A stretch of 64,000 nucleotides of DNA from Kordiimonas sp. SCSIO 12603. GTDB lineage: Bacteria; Pseudomonadota; Alphaproteobacteria; Sphingomonadales; Kordiimonadaceae. The stretch lies in assembly GCF_024398035.1 (NCBI RefSeq), contig NZ_CP073748.1, positions 2,083,520-2,147,519 on the forward strand, given 5' to 3'. Below, piece after piece: positions 7,953-15,839 of the stretch; the stretch's first letter is position 1; every line of letters starts with the position of its first letter. The position numbers and the translations under genes are program-made. The notes under the pieces were generated by a model. The model saw nothing but the letters and a program-made list of their open reading frames with translations, did no database searches and was not told where the DNA came from.

Positions 7953-8017
7953 AGTTTCGATACGAAACTATATTGACATTTGTGATGTAGTGACAATATT
8001 AGTTTTGTATCGAAACT
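7953..8017. promoter_or_regulatory. Twin MarR operators and promoter for the SPW-type gene
   Basis: Two 17-bp palindromes lie 48 bp apart: AGTTTCG-ATA-CGAAACT (7953-7969) and AGTTTTG-TAT-CGAAACT (8001-8017, one mismatch between arms). The second is further flanked by TTA/TAA. A rightward promoter TTGACA (7973-7978), 18-bp spacer, TATTAG (7997-8002) sits between them, and its -10 overlaps the second palindrome. This fits repression of both divergent genes by the MarR protein. Confidence 0.7.
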
Positions 8018-8035
8018 AAATTATGGATAATGATC

Positions 8036-8407
8036 ATGGCAACTCGTTTTATCACCCCTACCATCCACGGTTTTCTGGATTATGCAGCCGCCCTTGGGCT
8101 GATTATTCTGCCGTTCGTATTTTCACTTGCTGATGTGTCACCACTTGTTCACTGGTTTTCAGTGGTAACGGGTGTTGGCCTTATCGCCTATAGCCTGCTG
8201 ACAGACTATAAGTTCAGTATGAAAGGCCTGTTTTCCTATAAAATGCATTTAATATTTGATGCCCTTGCTAGTGCGGCTTTCATCTTGCTGGCGTTCCTGC
8301 ATGAAGGAACAATTTTTACCATGGGGTATTGCCTGTTTATGGCGAGTGGGGTGCTTGCGGTGATCGCTCTGTCTGGTGATGAAGAGCAGGTTGTTGCAGC
8401 ACAATAA
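8036..8407 (+). CDS. SPW-repeat-like small membrane protein
   Basis: A 123-residue inner-membrane protein with four hydrophobic helices. It opens with ITPTIHGFLDYAAALGLIILPF and has YSLLTDYKFSMKGLFSYKMHLIFD in the middle, which resembles SPW-repeat membrane proteins (a His-x-x-x-Asp-Tyr opening and a central L-T-D-Y). I prefer the ATG at 8036, 8 bases after GGA, over the ATG at 8030. It is controlled by the divergent MarR through the palindromes upstream and ends in an intrinsic terminator. Function is unknown. Confidence 0.65.
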   Translation: MATRFITPTIHGFLDYAAALGLIILPFVFSLADVSPLVHWFSVVTGVGLIAYSLLTDYKFSMKGLFSYKMHLIFDALASAAFILLAFLHEGTIFTMGYCLFMASGVLAVIALSGDEEQVVAAQ

Positions 8408-8428
8408 GCTAACCAGGGCTAATTAATG

Positions 8429-8455
8429 AAAGGCAGCCTTTCGTGGCTGCTTTTT
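8429..8455 (+). terminator. Intrinsic terminator after SPW-type gene
   Basis: The stem AAAGGCAGCC / GGCTGCTTTT (one G-U pair) with loop TTTCGT is followed by T residues to 8455. It ends the preceding rightward gene. Confidence 0.85.
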
Positions 8456-8650
8456 CCTTGGGGTTGTCTAGCGGCGCTTTGTTTTCACCGTGCCTGCATT
8501 TAATGCCTTAGCGAAACTTCCTATAGTTTTATTGCCCGCTAATTGGGAATGCTCAATTACCCGTGAAGAGATTATATTTCTCCTTAATAAATATTGATAT
8601 GATATAACATATTATGTATTAAAGAAGCTTATTTAAAAGGGGGATAGTAT

Positions 8651-9925
8651 ATGCGGTATGTTCTAGGCGGCCTTGTGGCTGCCATTAGTGCTTTTGTAAT
8701 TATGGCGCTCATTGTTGCAAATGCAGTTTTTGGCTGGACACGAACAGCTATTGCGCCAAGCGGTGATGCGCAAGCATTTGTTAGCGCAGCTTCTGAATAT
8801 ATGAACATGGAGAACCGGGGCAATGCTGTCATGATGCTTCTGGAAGACGGAGCAATAGTCGGTGAATATTCCGTGGCAAAGGGCGAAAAGGTTGACCGTC
8901 ATACTCATTTTCAGCTCGCATCGCTCAGTAAGTGGGTTTCTGCTTGGGGGGTGATGACGTTGGTGGAGGCAGGGAAGCTTGATCTAGATGCTCCTGTGGC
9001 ACGGTATTTGAGCCGGTGGTCTTTGCCTTCGAGTGATTTTGATCATGATAAAGTCACTATTCGTCGCCTGTTGAGCCACACGGCAGGTTTAACCGACGGA
9101 CTGGGGTATTCAGGCTTCAGTGCAGATGAAGCTATACAGTCACTTGAGGAGTCTTTGACGCAGGCAAGGGATAAACCAGACTATACGGACGGCAGGGTGC
9201 GCGTAGGTATTGAGCCGGGAACTGTGTATAATTACTCAGGAGGTGGTTTCACGCTGTTACAGCTCGTAATTGAGGAGGTGAGTGGGCAATCCTTCAACAG
9301 TTATATGCGGGAGAAAGTACTTATTCCCTTGGGGATGGAGCGCTCAACATATGTGTTGAGTGAGGATAATGATAATCTCGCGCAGTTCTTTGATGAAAAT
9401 GGCCAGATTGCCCCTCATTATCGTTATACAGCTTTGGCAGCTGCCTCGTTATATGCACCAGCATTGGATATTGTCCGCTTTCTTCAGGCACATGCGGTAG
9501 GCCCTAACGGGGAACCTGTGGGCAGAAACATACTATCGCCAGAAACGCTGGAAATAATGCGCATGCCTATGGGGTACAGCTTTGGGTTTGAAGTATATGG
9601 TGTCGGAGTTGGACTGTACGGAACAGATAAGGCAGGTGAATATATTATTGGCCACGATGGCAGCAATCGTCCAGCAATTGGCACGACAGCCAGAATAAAC
9701 CCATCGACGGGAGATGGGATTATCATACTAGCGACGGGACATAGGAATTTAGCCACTAAAATAGCCGGTGAATGGGGTGTATGGAAAACCGGAAAACCGG
9801 ATATTGGTCTTATTTTTAATGAGATACTTGGGACTATAAAGTTAGCACTTGTTATAGGGCTTATCGTCTTTATCTCTATATTAATCTTGTGGTTAAGACG
9901 ACCTGTAAAGAAAGTTTCTGGTTGA
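8651..9925 (+). CDS. Membrane-anchored beta-lactamase-family serine hydrolase
   Basis: A 424-residue protein of the class C beta-lactamase / DD-peptidase / esterase fold. An N-terminal membrane helix (about 5-27) and a C-terminal helix (about 393-415, followed by RRPVKK) should place the catalytic domain in the periplasm. The catalytic S-x-x-K is SLSK at 91-94. The second motif is the Tyr in VYNYSGGGF, and the third (KTG-like position) is GHDGSNRP. A Shine-Dalgarno (GGGGGA) precedes the ATG. It is the first of three serine hydrolases in 5 kb but less similar to the other two than they are to each other. Substrate (peptidoglycan peptide, D-amino acid peptide or ester) is unknown; resistance should not be assumed. 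Confidence 0.85.
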   Translation: MRYVLGGLVAAISAFVIMALIVANAVFGWTRTAIAPSGDAQAFVSAASEYMNMENRGNAVMMLLEDGAIVGEYSVAKGEKVDRHTHFQLASLSKWVSAWGVMTLVEAGKLDLDAPVARYLSRWSLPSSDFDHDKVTIRRLLSHTAGLTDGLGYSGFSADEAIQSLEESLTQARDKPDYTDGRVRVGIEPGTVYNYSGGGFTLLQLVIEEVSGQSFNSYMREKVLIPLGMERSTYVLSEDNDNLAQFFDENGQIAPHYRYTALAAASLYAPALDIVRFLQAHAVGPNGEPVGRNILSPETLEIMRMPMGYSFGFEVYGVGVGLYGTDKAGEYIIGHDGSNRPAIGTTARINPSTGDGIIILATGHRNLATKIAGEWGVWKTGKPDIGLIFNEILGTIKLALVIGLIVFISILILWLRRPVKKVSG

Positions 9926-10013
9926 AATGATGGTATTGCCAAGGCTTGAGCGTGGTGGCGAGTAAGCCTTGGTGTTCTGCAAGCAATATCAAACAAAAAG
10001 TAAGTCGGTTTAG

Positions 10014-10496
10014 CTATAACTTCTTTAATAGGGCGCCAAGTTGTTGTTTTTCTTCTGCTGTAAGCGAAGATAATTCGCTATGCGCCAGGTTAAACCGATC
10101 TACAGCAACTGTTTCGGCCAGTGTAACACCATCAGCTGTCAGGCATGCTAAGTGCACTCTTTTATCTGCTGTGTCTTGAATGCGAGCAATTAAACCTTTT
10201 CGCTCTAGCCTGTCGAGTGCAGTTGTCATCGCGCCCGATGTTAATATCACCGAACGGCAAAGCTCGGTGGGCGTTAAGCGGTAAGGCTTGCCGCTCCGCC
10301 TAAGTGTAGCGATGATATCGAAATCTGTGTATTTCAGGTCGTACTTTTTAAGCGTGCGATTGGCATCGGCTTCAAAGCGGTTCCCCAGATGAAGTATCCT
10401 TCCAACCACTTGCATCGCAGATGTATCCAGCTCAGGGCATTCAGTTTTCCACTGGCTACATAGTTCATCAATCGCATCATTAGTTGGCTTGGTCAT
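10014..10496 (-). CDS. MarR-family transcriptional regulator
   Basis: A 160-residue MarR protein. The winged helix spans about residues 60-130: LTPTELCRSVILTSGAMTTALDRLERKGLIAR contains the recognition helix, followed by DTADKRVHLACLTADG as the wing. Long N- and C-terminal helices form the dimer interface. It diverges from the serine hydrolase / TPR gene, and the 122-bp gap carries paired direct repeats suited to its binding. It probably represses itself and that hydrolase pair. Confidence 0.9.
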   Translation of the reverse strand: MTKPTNDAIDELCSQWKTECPELDTSAMQVVGRILHLGNRFEADANRTLKKYDLKYTDFDIIATLRRSGKPYRLTPTELCRSVILTSGAMTTALDRLERKGLIARIQDTADKRVHLACLTADGVTLAETVAVDRFNLAHSELSSLTAEEKQQLGALLKKL

Positions 10497-10536
10497 ACTA
10501 CATACTTTGTTTGTTATTCATCATTTGGTTGTAATT

Positions 10537-10574
10537 TATCTTGACATCAAAGTAAATACCTTTACATCAAGATA
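10537..10574. promoter_or_regulatory. Probable MarR operator: direct and inverted repeats
   Basis: The direct repeats TTGACATCAA (10541-10550) and TTTACATCAA (10561-10570) start exactly 20 bp apart, about two helical turns. They are framed by inverted arms TATCTTGA (10537-10544) and TCAAGATA (10567-10574). The site sits between the divergent MarR and serine hydrolase genes. TTGACA inside the first repeat could double as a -35. Confidence 0.55.
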
Positions 10575-10618
10575 TGTGCATTAGACACAATAAATAATAA
10601 TATTTGCGAGGATTTATA

Positions 10619-12046
10619 ATGATACAAAGCGCTTACGTGGGCGTTCAGAGGTCTGTGGTCTTTGCCGCTGTACTCTTTATGGCTGCACTATCAGCAGTTT
10701 CACATGCTGAAGATGATGTAACACGCAACCTTACTGAGTTGATGGAAGTGAGCCATGAACGTGGACTCTACAATGGTAATATTCTGATCACTAAGGGTGA
10801 TGAGATACTGTTTGAGAAATCTTATGGGTATTTTAGTGGCGACAAAACCCGGATGCTGGATAGCCAGTCCGTTTTCAGTATAGGCTCAATTGCCAAAGAA
10901 TTTAATGCAGTGGCTATCATGATGCTGGTGGAAGAGGGTAAAATCAGCCTCGAGGACCCGGTATCAAAATATTTCCCGGATCTGCCTGCGTGGGCGACAC
11001 TTGTGAAAGTGAAGCATCTTCTTAACTACACAAGCGGACTACCGCGTGTGAAATGGGGCGAGATTAAAAACCACGGTGATGCTTTTGATGATTTGAAAGA
11101 GCTTGAAAAACTGCCATTCGCGCCGGGGGAGGGCTATCTCTATACTAATAACAATGTATTCCTTCAGCGGATGATCATTGAAAAGGTCACAGGGCAATCG
11201 TTTACGGCCTTTGCAACAGATAATATTCTTAAACCACTGGGCATGACAGGGGCGCTTGTTGACCCTGCTCCCGGTGAAGGGCCTGTTACGGCTTCATTCA
11301 GTAGCGAATTTGTAAATGATGCACACTCGCATCCTCCAATCGAAGGCTGGGTGTTTGTAACCGCTGCAGATATGGTGAAATGGTTTAAGGCACTGCATTC
11401 TCGGCAGTTGATAACTAAAGAGTCTATGAAGACTGTGTTTGCGTCTTTTTCACCACAGCAGCGCGGCGCAATGGGGGAAGGCAGATACGGTTCTGACGGT
11501 GACGTTACCTATCACAGGCATCACGGTTCTCACTCGAACTATGAAGCGCTCGTTACCTACAGAAAAACAGATGATATCTCTATTGTTTTGCTGACAAACA
11601 GCAAAAGCCGGAAAATTGGTGACGTTACAATCGCTGTTGAAAATATCCTGGATGGGAAAGCTTATCGTTCCCCTAAAAAATCATTCAGTACAGTAATTGT
11701 GGATGAATGCGGGAAAGGCGCGACAGCGTGCCTTGCGGCATACGAGAAGCTGAAAGCAAGTGATCCTGATCTCTATGATTTTGATAATGAATTTGCATTA
11801 AATAATGTTGGTTACCATTTCCTTAGCAACGGGGATACCGAAGGTGCGATCCTCATTTTTGAAAAGCTGGTGAGCGAATTCCCGAAAGCAGCCAATCCCT
11901 ATGATAGTTTGGGTGAAGCCTATGCCAAGGCAAAGCGGTTTGATCTGGCACTTAAGAGCTATCAACGTGCTTTTGAACTAAACCCTGAAAACACGCATGC
12001 GGAAGCCATGATTGAGAAAATCAAAGGCTGGATAGAGGGTAACTAG
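10619..12046 (+). CDS. Secreted beta-lactamase-family serine hydrolase with C-terminal TPR
   Basis: A 475-residue protein with a signal peptide (about 1-30, ending AVSHA). The serine hydrolase domain has SIAK at 90-93 as the nucleophile/base pair, YTNNN as the Tyr motif and HHGSHSNYEA near the third motif. It then has a C-terminal tetratricopeptide segment (about 395-470, including YDSLGEAYAKAKRFDLALKSYQRAF). I chose the ATG at 10619, 7 bases after GAGGA, over an upstream TTG. The next gene encodes a shorter relative, so this looks like a tandem duplication in which only one copy has the TPR. Likely regulated by the divergent MarR. Substrate unknown. Confidence 0.86.
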   Translation: MIQSAYVGVQRSVVFAAVLFMAALSAVSHAEDDVTRNLTELMEVSHERGLYNGNILITKGDEILFEKSYGYFSGDKTRMLDSQSVFSIGSIAKEFNAVAIMMLVEEGKISLEDPVSKYFPDLPAWATLVKVKHLLNYTSGLPRVKWGEIKNHGDAFDDLKELEKLPFAPGEGYLYTNNNVFLQRMIIEKVTGQSFTAFATDNILKPLGMTGALVDPAPGEGPVTASFSSEFVNDAHSHPPIEGWVFVTAADMVKWFKALHSRQLITKESMKTVFASFSPQQRGAMGEGRYGSDGDVTYHRHHGSHSNYEALVTYRKTDDISIVLLTNSKSRKIGDVTIAVENILDGKAYRSPKKSFSTVIVDECGKGATACLAAYEKLKASDPDLYDFDNEFALNNVGYHFLSNGDTEGAILIFEKLVSEFPKAANPYDSLGEAYAKAKRFDLALKSYQRAFELNPENTHAEAMIEKIKGWIEGN

Positions 12047-12054
12047 AGATAGCT

Positions 12055-12072
12055 GTGCACTTTCGAGTGCAC
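12055..12072 (+). other. Perfect UUCG-capped hairpin between two hydrolase genes
   Basis: GTGCACT (12055-12061), loop TTCG, AGTGCAC (12066-12072). Seven perfect pairs closed by a UUCG loop lie 9 bases after the upstream stop codon and 40 bases before the next start. There is no T tract, so it is more likely a mRNA stabiliser or processing element than a terminator. Confidence 0.6.
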
Positions 12073-12112
12073 TTACCAACAAAGCTACTTCTAACTATAA
12101 AGCGACACGAAG

Positions 12113-13153
12113 ATGAAATACCTATTTTCTGTTTTGTTACTGCTTGTGTCAGTAACGCTTGGGGGCTGTCAAAGCCACACTTCCATAGCTTCCTATATGG
12201 ATGAACTCGCCGCCGAAGGTGAGTTTAACGGCAATATTCTCGTCATTAAAAACGGTGAAGCGCTTTATGAAAATTCTTTCGGTTTTGCGGATGCTTCTAA
12301 AACCGAACAGCTCACCAGAGAACACCGTTTTGGTTTAGGGTCGATATACAAAGAATTCCCCGCAGTTGCCATCATGCAGCTACAGGAAAAGGGGCTGCTG
12401 AGTGTGGATGATAAGATCGATACCTACTTGAAAGACCTTCCAGTCTGGGCATCAAAAATCTCAATCAGAAACTTACTGCAATATACAAGCGGCCTGCCGA
12501 AAGTGGCATGGGAGAAGTATCTAGAAAGAGGTGAGATAATAACGGATGCAAAAATTCAACAGGACCTCTTCAATGTTGAAGAATTGAACTTTGTGCCTAG
12601 TGAAGATTATTTATACACTAACTATAGCCCTATGCTGCTGGCTCAAATTGTTGAAGTAATTACAGGCCAAACATTCAACGATTATGTATTCCAAAATCTG
12701 TTTCTTCCGTATTCCATAAACAATGCTACAACACATACGGTAATACCGTTTGTGGATAGGCATTTAATGGCTATTCCGTTTGATAAGGCCTTCAAGGAAG
12801 ATGCTTGGAAGCTGGAAATTTCAGGGGCATTATTTTATTTCACCGCGCGTGATCTGTATCAATGGGTAGACCAGCTTCATGCCTATAAAATCATCAGTGC
12901 AGAATCCTTTAAGCTGCTATCCGAAGAAGCAGACTTCTTCGGTAATATTCAAGCGCCTTTGGGGTCGGTTAAGTGGGGCGATGGGAATGTCGTTGAACAT
13001 ACCCACCACGGTGAAAACGGCAATTTTGAAAGCGTTATGCGAAGATATTACAGTGGTGATGATGAGCTCACTATCATCGTATTCTCCAACCAGAAACGTC
13101 AAAACATGTTCGAAATTTCAGATGAAATTAAGAGCATTGTGAAGTTCGATTAG
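12113..13153 (+). CDS. Lipoprotein beta-lactamase-family serine hydrolase
   Basis: A 346-residue lipoprotein. The signal peptide ends in the lipobox LGGC with the acylated Cys at 19. The catalytic domain has SIYK at 77-80, YTNYS as the Tyr motif and HHGENGNFES near the third motif. It parallels the preceding protein closely (FNGNILVIKNGEALYENSFGF against YNGNILITKGDEILFEKSYGY) but stops before the TPR. It is 66 bases downstream of that gene with only a hairpin between, so one transcript is likely. The pair would place one soluble and one membrane-tethered enzyme in the periplasm. Confidence 0.86.
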   Translation: MKYLFSVLLLLVSVTLGGCQSHTSIASYMDELAAEGEFNGNILVIKNGEALYENSFGFADASKTEQLTREHRFGLGSIYKEFPAVAIMQLQEKGLLSVDDKIDTYLKDLPVWASKISIRNLLQYTSGLPKVAWEKYLERGEIITDAKIQQDLFNVEELNFVPSEDYLYTNYSPMLLAQIVEVITGQTFNDYVFQNLFLPYSINNATTHTVIPFVDRHLMAIPFDKAFKEDAWKLEISGALFYFTARDLYQWVDQLHAYKIISAESFKLLSEEADFFGNIQAPLGSVKWGDGNVVEHTHHGENGNFESVMRRYYSGDDELTIIVFSNQKRQNMFEISDEIKSIVKFD

Positions 13154-13162
13154 AGAATGTAG

Positions 13163-13190
13163 AACACCCGGTTTAGCCGGGTGTTTTTTT
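13163..13190 (+). terminator. Intrinsic terminator of the hydrolase operon
   Basis: AACACCCGG, loop TTTAG, CCGGGTGTT, running into a T tract that ends at 13190. Nine perfect pairs. It has no A tract on the other side, so it should work rightward only. Confidence 0.92.
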
Positions 13191-13202
13191 GGGTGTGGCC
13201 GC

Positions 13203-13739
13203 TTAAAGCAAGCTTACCAAGGCGTCTTTCAGTTTTACGGCTAAAGCTTCATTTGAAAGCGCGCCGGTTTCCATATCAAAATTGTCATAGAAACTTGGGA
13301 TAGACAGGCTGGCTTTCACATCACCTGCAAAATGAGGTGCGGATGTTTCAGCTACTGCAAGTACATTGCGTGCACCGCCCGCACCGGGCGATGTGGCCAA
13401 CAGTACCATCGGCTTACCCTGAAATACCTTTGGGTCAATCCTTGAAGCCCAGTCAAACAGGTTTTTGTAAGCTGCCGTGTAGGAACCATTATGTTCCGCG
13501 AAAGAAATGATCACTGCATCCGCCGCGCCGATTTTATCGAAAAAGGCCTGAGCTAGTTCAGGTTTTCCGAGCTGGTTTTCGCGGTCGATGCTGAAAAGCG
13601 GTAGCTCATAATCATTAATATCCAGAATTTCTGTTGTGATATCAGATTGAGCGGTGGCTAGCACTTCCGCTGCATATGTTACCAGTTGTTTGTTAATGGA
13701 TTGGCTGCTGTTTGTTGCTGCAAATGCTAGAATATTCAT
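13203..13739 (-). CDS. NAD(P)H-dependent FMN reductase family protein
   Basis: A 178-residue flavodoxin-fold oxidoreductase. The N-terminal FAATNSSQSINKQL is the FMN phosphate loop. EHNGSYTAAYKNLFDWAS and ATSPGAGGARNVL are the other two flavin contacts of the NADPH-dependent FMN reductase / chromate-azo-quinone reductase family. Length is right for the family. It lies 21 bases after the VOC gene on the same strand and is probably co-transcribed with it. Role likely quinone, nitro or electrophile reduction; the physiological substrate is not shown. Confidence 0.85.
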   Translation of the reverse strand: MNILAFAATNSSQSINKQLVTYAAEVLATAQSDITTEILDINDYELPLFSIDRENQLGKPELAQAFFDKIGAADAVIISFAEHNGSYTAAYKNLFDWASRIDPKVFQGKPMVLLATSPGAGGARNVLAVAETSAPHFAGDVKASLSIPSFYDNFDMETGALSNEALAVKLKDALVSLL

Positions 13740-13760
13740 GGGGTATCTCCTGTCGCGGTA

Positions 13761-14174
13761 TTACTGTTTCAGGCTTTCAAGGCCTGTGTATTCAATGAAC
13801 TCAATAACATTGTCATCAGGGTCCCTCACAAAGAAGGATAAGCCTGTTGAAACCCGGTGTGGCTCACCGCTAAGCGGAATACCAAGATCCGATAACTGGC
13901 TGAGCACAGCACCTGCATCTGTCACCTCAAGCGCAACATGGGTATAGCCTGTATATTTTTGTGGGCCTTCCATCAGGATATTGTTCTTGCTGCCCTGATT
14001 GGCGTTCAGAATGAAATTGATATTAATGCCTGATGGATGCTCCATAATGGCTACAGGTTCAGGCCCGATGGGGCCTGCAATAAATTCAAAGCCTAGTTTG
14101 CTGTAAAAGCTTCTCGCTTTTTCAAGATCACTAACCCTAAGGCCAATGTGGTTCACTCTGGTTAATTCTTTCAT
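13761..14174 (-). CDS. VOC-family (glyoxalase-like) protein
   Basis: A 137-residue single vicinal-oxygen-chelate protein. VNHIGLRVSDLEKARSFYSKLGFEF begins the first beta-alpha-beta-beta-beta unit with its metal His, GYTHVALEVTDAGAVLSQL begins the second with another His, and DPDDNVIEFIEY supplies the Glu. I chose the ATG at 14174, nine bases after GAGG, over an ATG at 14183 and a TTG at 14189. It is divergent from a LysR gene and in an operon with the FMN reductase, a common electrophile-detoxification arrangement. Substrate unknown. Confidence 0.84.
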   Translation of the reverse strand: MKELTRVNHIGLRVSDLEKARSFYSKLGFEFIAGPIGPEPVAIMEHPSGININFILNANQGSKNNILMEGPQKYTGYTHVALEVTDAGAVLSQLSDLGIPLSGEPHRVSTGLSFFVRDPDDNVIEFIEYTGLESLKQ

Positions 14175-14242
14175 CTTACGCATCCTCAATCTGCTGTTCG
14201 TGTCTGTTGATTAAGAATGTATGTGGTTTCGTTTTTGTTGTG

Positions 14243-14281
14243 TAGTTCGAATAACGAACTATATTGTTCTATAAATAGAAC
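14243..14281. promoter_or_regulatory. Two dyads between VOC and LysR genes
   Basis: TAGTTCG-N5-CGAACTA (14243-14261) and GTTCTA-N4-TAGAAC (14266-14281) lie back to back just before the LysR start. Their centres are about 22 bp apart, which fits the two-site arrangement LysR tetramers use to control a divergent gene and themselves. Confidence 0.55.
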
Positions 14282-14302
14282 GTTTGATATGATGAAAGCC
14301 TG

Positions 14303-15196
14303 ATGATGAATTTAAATGATATGGTGCTGTTCGCGAAGGTGGCAGAATGCAAAGGTATTTCATCGGCGGCAAAGGTAATGAATATTCCCAAATCAAGGGT
14401 AAGTCGCAGAATTGCGACCCTTGAAGAAGCCCTCGGCACTCGACTTCTGGAACGCACAACCCGCGCCATTGAGCTAACAGAAATGGGCACCATCTTCCTT
14501 CCGCACTGTAAACGCATTGCTGAAGAAGCAGAAAGCGCACTTGAATCCATCAACCGCCTACAGGAAGCCCCAAGGGGTGTGCTTCGGGTAAGTGCCTCTG
14601 TCGGCACAGGGCAGTATCTTATCGCGCCTTATCTCGGTGAATTTATGGCTGAATACCCTGAAGTGAATGTTGAGCTTGATCTCACCAACAGGCGGGTGGA
14701 TTTAATCACCGAAGGTTATGATCTGGTTATCAGGGTGGGGGAGCTTGAAGACAGTACGTTGATGAGCAAGAAACTCGGGAATGCCAGGGCAGTTATGTGT
14801 GCCTCGCCTGATTATTTGAAGGAACATGGTAATCCTACCTCGATCCGCAAACTCGGTGAGCATAAGAAAATTGTTATGAGCAGCAGCAACAATACTACCG
14901 AATGGGTGCTGGAAAGCACCAGCGGTGAACTTCAGGCTATTGATGTAAAACCAGCAGGCAGTGTGAATGATTTCACGTCGCTCAGAAGTGTGGCAGAGCA
15001 GGGCGGCGGCATCGCCCTTATGCCTGAATATGTGATTGCAGATGCTCTTCAGGCCAAGCGCCTTGTGCGAGTTTTACCAGATTGGCGCAGCAAGTTGATT
15101 TCATATTATATCTTATACCCAAGCAGGAAAGGCCTAACCAAAAAAGCGGAAGCTTGGATCAGCTTTTTTACCAAACGTATCAATGCTGCCGCATGA
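14303..15196 (+). CDS. LysR-family transcriptional regulator
   Basis: A 297-residue LysR protein. The N-terminal winged helix (LFAKVAECKGISSAAKVMNIPKSRVSRRIATLEEALGTRL) is followed by the helical linker and a periplasmic-binding-like effector domain (about 90-290). It belongs to the subgroup that opens MNLNDM. The start could be either of two adjacent ATGs (14303 or 14306). It diverges from the VOC / FMN reductase operon and probably activates it in response to an electrophile or quinone, inferred from the neighbours. Confidence 0.9.
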   Translation: MMNLNDMVLFAKVAECKGISSAAKVMNIPKSRVSRRIATLEEALGTRLLERTTRAIELTEMGTIFLPHCKRIAEEAESALESINRLQEAPRGVLRVSASVGTGQYLIAPYLGEFMAEYPEVNVELDLTNRRVDLITEGYDLVIRVGELEDSTLMSKKLGNARAVMCASPDYLKEHGNPTSIRKLGEHKKIVMSSSNNTTEWVLESTSGELQAIDVKPAGSVNDFTSLRSVAEQGGGIALMPEYVIADALQAKRLVRVLPDWRSKLISYYILYPSRKGLTKKAEAWISFFTKRINAAA

Positions 15197-15259
15197 TAAA
15201 AAGCCGCTCTCTGGCATTTGCGGAAAACGGCTTCATAGCTGATTTAGTATGAGTGCGGC

Positions 15260-15712
15260 TTATTTCGCTAGTGCGAGCACTTCTTCGAACGATAGGCCGC
15301 TCAGTTTGTCTTTGAGCTTATCGTAAACAACCTCTGTTGTATCTTTGCCGGTCGCGAGGCCTGCAGCAGCGCCCGCAAGGCTGCCCACATCGCTCATCTC
15401 CGCTTTCGCAAGGGATTTAAGCGCATCTGTAAGCTGGGCTTGCTGCTCATCACTGAGAGAAGCCTTCATATTTGCCACAGATGATTTAAAGCTCTCTAGG
15501 CTGCTTGTATCAAGCTTCAGCGTTTCAGCGGCCTTCTCAGCCACATCCTTGGCTACTTCCTTCACTGTGTCCATCGCAGCAGATTTTTCAGCCGGTGCTT
15601 CAGCAGCAGGTTTTTCTGCGGCTTTTTCTGCTGTGTTGCTGTTTGAGCTGTCACCACAGCCAGAAAGCATCAGGCCAATGGTTGTTGCGGATAGAATAAG
15701 AGCATGTTTCAT
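15260..15712 (-). CDS. Small lipoprotein with Ala/Lys/Glu-rich linker (DUF6694-like)
   Basis: A 150-residue lipoprotein. MKHALILSATTIGLMLSGCG gives the lipobox LSGC, then a low-complexity Ala/Glu/Lys linker (about 25-65) and a helical C-terminal domain (SFKSSVANMKASLSDEQQAQLTDALKSL). I chose the ATG at 15712, preceded by GGGGGAA; the frame stays open upstream but that part overlaps the purL terminator and is not coding. The C-terminal domain resembles small lipoproteins annotated as DUF6694. Function unknown. Confidence 0.75.
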   Translation of the reverse strand: MKHALILSATTIGLMLSGCGDSSNSNTAEKAAEKPAAEAPAEKSAAMDTVKEVAKDVAEKAAETLKLDTSSLESFKSSVANMKASLSDEQQAQLTDALKSLAKAEMSDVGSLAGAAAGLATGKDTTEVVYDKLKDKLSGLSFEEVLALAK

Positions 15713-15787
15713 AACATTTCCCCCTCTGAATTGGTTACGCAAGCACACTATACCAAAAGTTTGATTTTTTTGTGGCGTTAAATGAAA

Positions 15788-15818
15788 AAAGGCGCTCGGT
15801 TGAGCGCCTTTCTTGTTT
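15788..15818 (-). terminator. Bidirectional-looking terminator of the pur operon
   Basis: AAAGGCGCTC, loop GGTT, GAGCGCCTTT. On the minus strand the stem runs into six T residues, 30 bases after the purL stop. On the plus strand it is followed by CTTGTTTTTT. Both flanking genes are leftward, so its working role is to end purL. Confidence 0.9.
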
Positions 15819-15839
15819 TTTATGCTTAGTGAAAGCTGC

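Noticed and set aside
15197-15259. AAGCCG ... CGGCTT pairing after the LysR gene as a terminator
   Set aside because: Six-base arms with a loop over 15 nt and no clear T tract are too weak to call.
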